A stretch of DNA of 64,000 nucleotides. Origin: Polaromonas sp. JS666. Lineage in GTDB: Bacteria > Pseudomonadota > Gammaproteobacteria > Burkholderiales > Burkholderiaceae_C. Position numbers and translations under genes: made by a program. The notes beneath the pieces are model-generated. The model was not told the DNA's origin and made no database searches. It saw only the letters and a list, made by a program, of their open reading frames with translations. Below are positions 62,639 to 64,000 of this stretch, one piece after another (the stretch's first letter is position 1; each line of letters opens with the position of its first letter). The DNA is taken from the NCBI RefSeq assembly GCF_900103405.1, contig NZ_FNHX01000006.1, forward strand, positions 1-64,000, read 5' to 3'.

Positions 62639-64000
62639 TCAGCCCAGGCCGCGCACCACGTTCATCGCCTCTTCCACGCGCTCCACCGCGTGGATGGTCA
62701 GGCCCTCGATGGGCTTTTTGGGCGCGTTGGCTTTGGGCACCACGGCCACGCTAAAGCCCAGCTTGGCGGCTTCCTTCAGGCGCTCCTGGCCGCGTGGGGC
62801 CGGCCGCACCTCGCCGGCAAGGCCGACCTCGCCAAAGGCGATAAAGCCCTTGGGCAGCGGCTTGCCGCGCAGGGACGAGGTAATGGCCAGCATCACGGAC
62901 AGGTCGGCGGCCGGCTCGCTGATGCGCACGCCGCCCACGGCGTTGACGAACACGTCCTGGTCCATGCAGGCCACGCCCGCATGGCGGTGCAGCACGGCCA
63001 GCAGCATGGCCAGGCGGTCGCGGTCCAGGCCCACCGAGAGGCGCCGCGGGCTGGGCCCGCCGTTGTCGACCAGCGCCTGGATTTCGACCAGCATGGGGCG
63101 CGTGCCTTCCAGTGTGACCAGCACGCAGCTGCCGGGCACCGGTTCACTGTGCTGGCTCAAAAAGATGGCGCTCGGATTGGCCACGCCCTTGAGGCCTTTT
63201 TCGGTCATGGCGAACACGCCGATCTCGTTGACCGCGCCGAAGCGGTTCTTGATGGCGCGCACCAGGCGAAAACTCGAATGCGTGTCGCCTTCAAAGTAGA
63301 GCACGGTGTCCACCATGTGCTCAAGCACACGCGGGCCGGCCAGCGCGCCCTCTTTGGTCACATGGCCGACCAGCACGATGCACACGCCGCTGGACTTGGC
63401 CGCGCGCGTGAGGTGGGCCGCGCATTCGCGCACCTGCGCGACCGAGCCGGGCGCGGAGGTCAGCTGGTCGGAATACACGGTCTGGATGGAGTCGATCACG
63501 GCGATCGCCGGCTGGGTGGCTTCCAGCGTGGCGAGGATTTTTTCAAGCTGGATCTCGGCCAGCACCTTGACCTGCGAGCCGTCCAGCCCGAGCCGGCGTG
63601 AGCGCAGCGCCACCTGCGCGCCGCTTTCTTCACCGGTCACATACAGGGTGTTGAGCCCAGCGCGCTGCAGCGAATCAAGCGCCTGCAGCAGCAGCGTGGA
63701 TTTGCCGATGCCCGGGTCGCCGCCTATCAGCACCACGCCGCCTTCAACGATGCCGCCGCCGAGCACGCGGTCCAGCTCTTCGTGGCCGGTGGGCGTGCGC
63801 TCCATGTCGGTGGCTTCGATGTCGGACAGGGCGGTCACGTCGGAGGCCTTGGCCAGTGACTGGAACTGGCTGCTGTAGCGGTTCTTGGCCGGCGCACCGC
63901 TCTCGGCGGCCGATTCGACCAGGGTGTTCCAGGCATTGCAGTGCGGGCACTTGCCCAGCCACTTGGGGCTGCTGCCGCCGCATTCGCTGCAGGTGTAAAT
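62639..64000 (-). CDS. radA: DNA repair protein RadA, cut by the window edge
   Basis: RadA is a RecA-like helicase that drives branch migration during recombination. The visible 453 codons lack only about ten N-terminal residues. They begin with the zinc finger CSECGGSSPKWLGKCPHC, then the Walker A motif GGDPGIGKSTLLLQ. The RadA-specific KNRFG motif lies in AIKNRFGAVNEIG, and the Lon-like C-terminal domain follows. The ORF seems to start at an internal ATG (63838), but the frame is open to the window edge. Confidence 0.97.
   Translation of the reverse strand: MYTCSECGGSSPKWLGKCPHCNAWNTLVESAAESGAPAKNRYSSQFQSLAKASDVTALSDIEATDMERTPTGHEELDRVLGGGIVEGGVVLIGGDPGIGKSTLLLQALDSLQRAGLNTLYVTGEESGAQVALRSRRLGLDGSQVKVLAEIQLEKILATLEATQPAIAVIDSIQTVYSDQLTSAPGSVAQVRECAAHLTRAAKSSGVCIVLVGHVTKEGALAGPRVLEHMVDTVLYFEGDTHSSFRLVRAIKNRFGAVNEIGVFAMTEKGLKGVANPSAIFLSQHSEPVPGSCVLVTLEGTRPMLVEIQALVDNGGPSPRRLSVGLDRDRLAMLLAVLHRHAGVACMDQDVFVNAVGGVRISEPAADLSVMLAITSSLRGKPLPKGFIAFGEVGLAGEVRPAPRGQERLKEAAKLGFSVAVVPKANAPKKPIEGLTIHAVERVEEAMNVVRGLG

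Overview
This 64 kb window is ordinary chromosome from a GC-rich betaproteobacterium, most likely family Comamonadaceae (Polaromonas, Rhodoferax or Variovorax type). The evidence is the str operon gene order, the MreBCD/MrdA cluster, a Bug-type solute receptor, a HemJ-type oxidase, an Mla-like lipid transport operon and a short GC-rich repeat dispersed between genes. I see no phage, transposase, CRISPR array, tRNA or rRNA. The window cuts tuf at the left edge and radA at the right edge.

Layout. 1-3.8 kb: str operon (rpsL, rpsG, fusA, tuf) on the minus strand, with a good sigma-70 promoter. 3.9-8.4 kb: dacA, a hydrolase, a thioredoxin-like ferredoxin, two membrane proteins and hemJ. 8.4-12.3 kb: a gap with a candidate small RNA, then hemB, a CorA transporter, a lipoprotein and a DUF1003 protein. 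12.3-16.4 kb: GST, a small hydrolase operon and an SDR. 16.4-20.6 kb: marC, creB and creC facing creD, with a CreB-type site in front of creD. 20.6-24.7 kb: a five-gene Mla/MCE lipid transport operon. 25-34.7 kb: a GMC oxidoreductase, then a minus-strand catabolic operon (crotonase, feruloyl-CoA synthetase, thiolase, dehydrogenase, 4-hydroxybenzoyl-CoA thioesterase, Bug receptor, MarR regulator). 34.8-42.5 kb: small proteins, an ammonium transporter with a sigma-54-type promoter, a structured intergenic region, and mrdA-mreD-mreC-mreB. 42.8-48.4 kb: gatCAB, pyrE and xth. 48.6-58.4 kb: an Hpt/hybrid kinase/receiver phosphorelay, an HPP-CBS protein, an M48 protease, ampG and an OmpR-type two-component pair. 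58.4-64 kb: a carboxymuconolactone decarboxylase-like protein, waaF, a zinc-finger protein, ilvE, a metallophosphoesterase and radA.

How the genes work together. The clearest metabolic unit is the MarR-linked cluster. Its gene content fits CoA activation of a hydroxycinnamate, shortening of the side chain by complete beta-oxidation, and release of a hydroxybenzoate by a thioesterase. A perfect 8+8 bp inverted repeat lies inside the predicted promoter of its first gene and is a natural operator for the MarR protein. CreBC and creD keep a recognisable cre tag. The ammonium transporter has a promoter matching the sigma-54 consensus. Six copies of a roughly 95 bp GC-rich palindromic repeat sit between genes, four of them starting exactly at stop codons. 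All assignments come from reading the sequence; no database search was possible.
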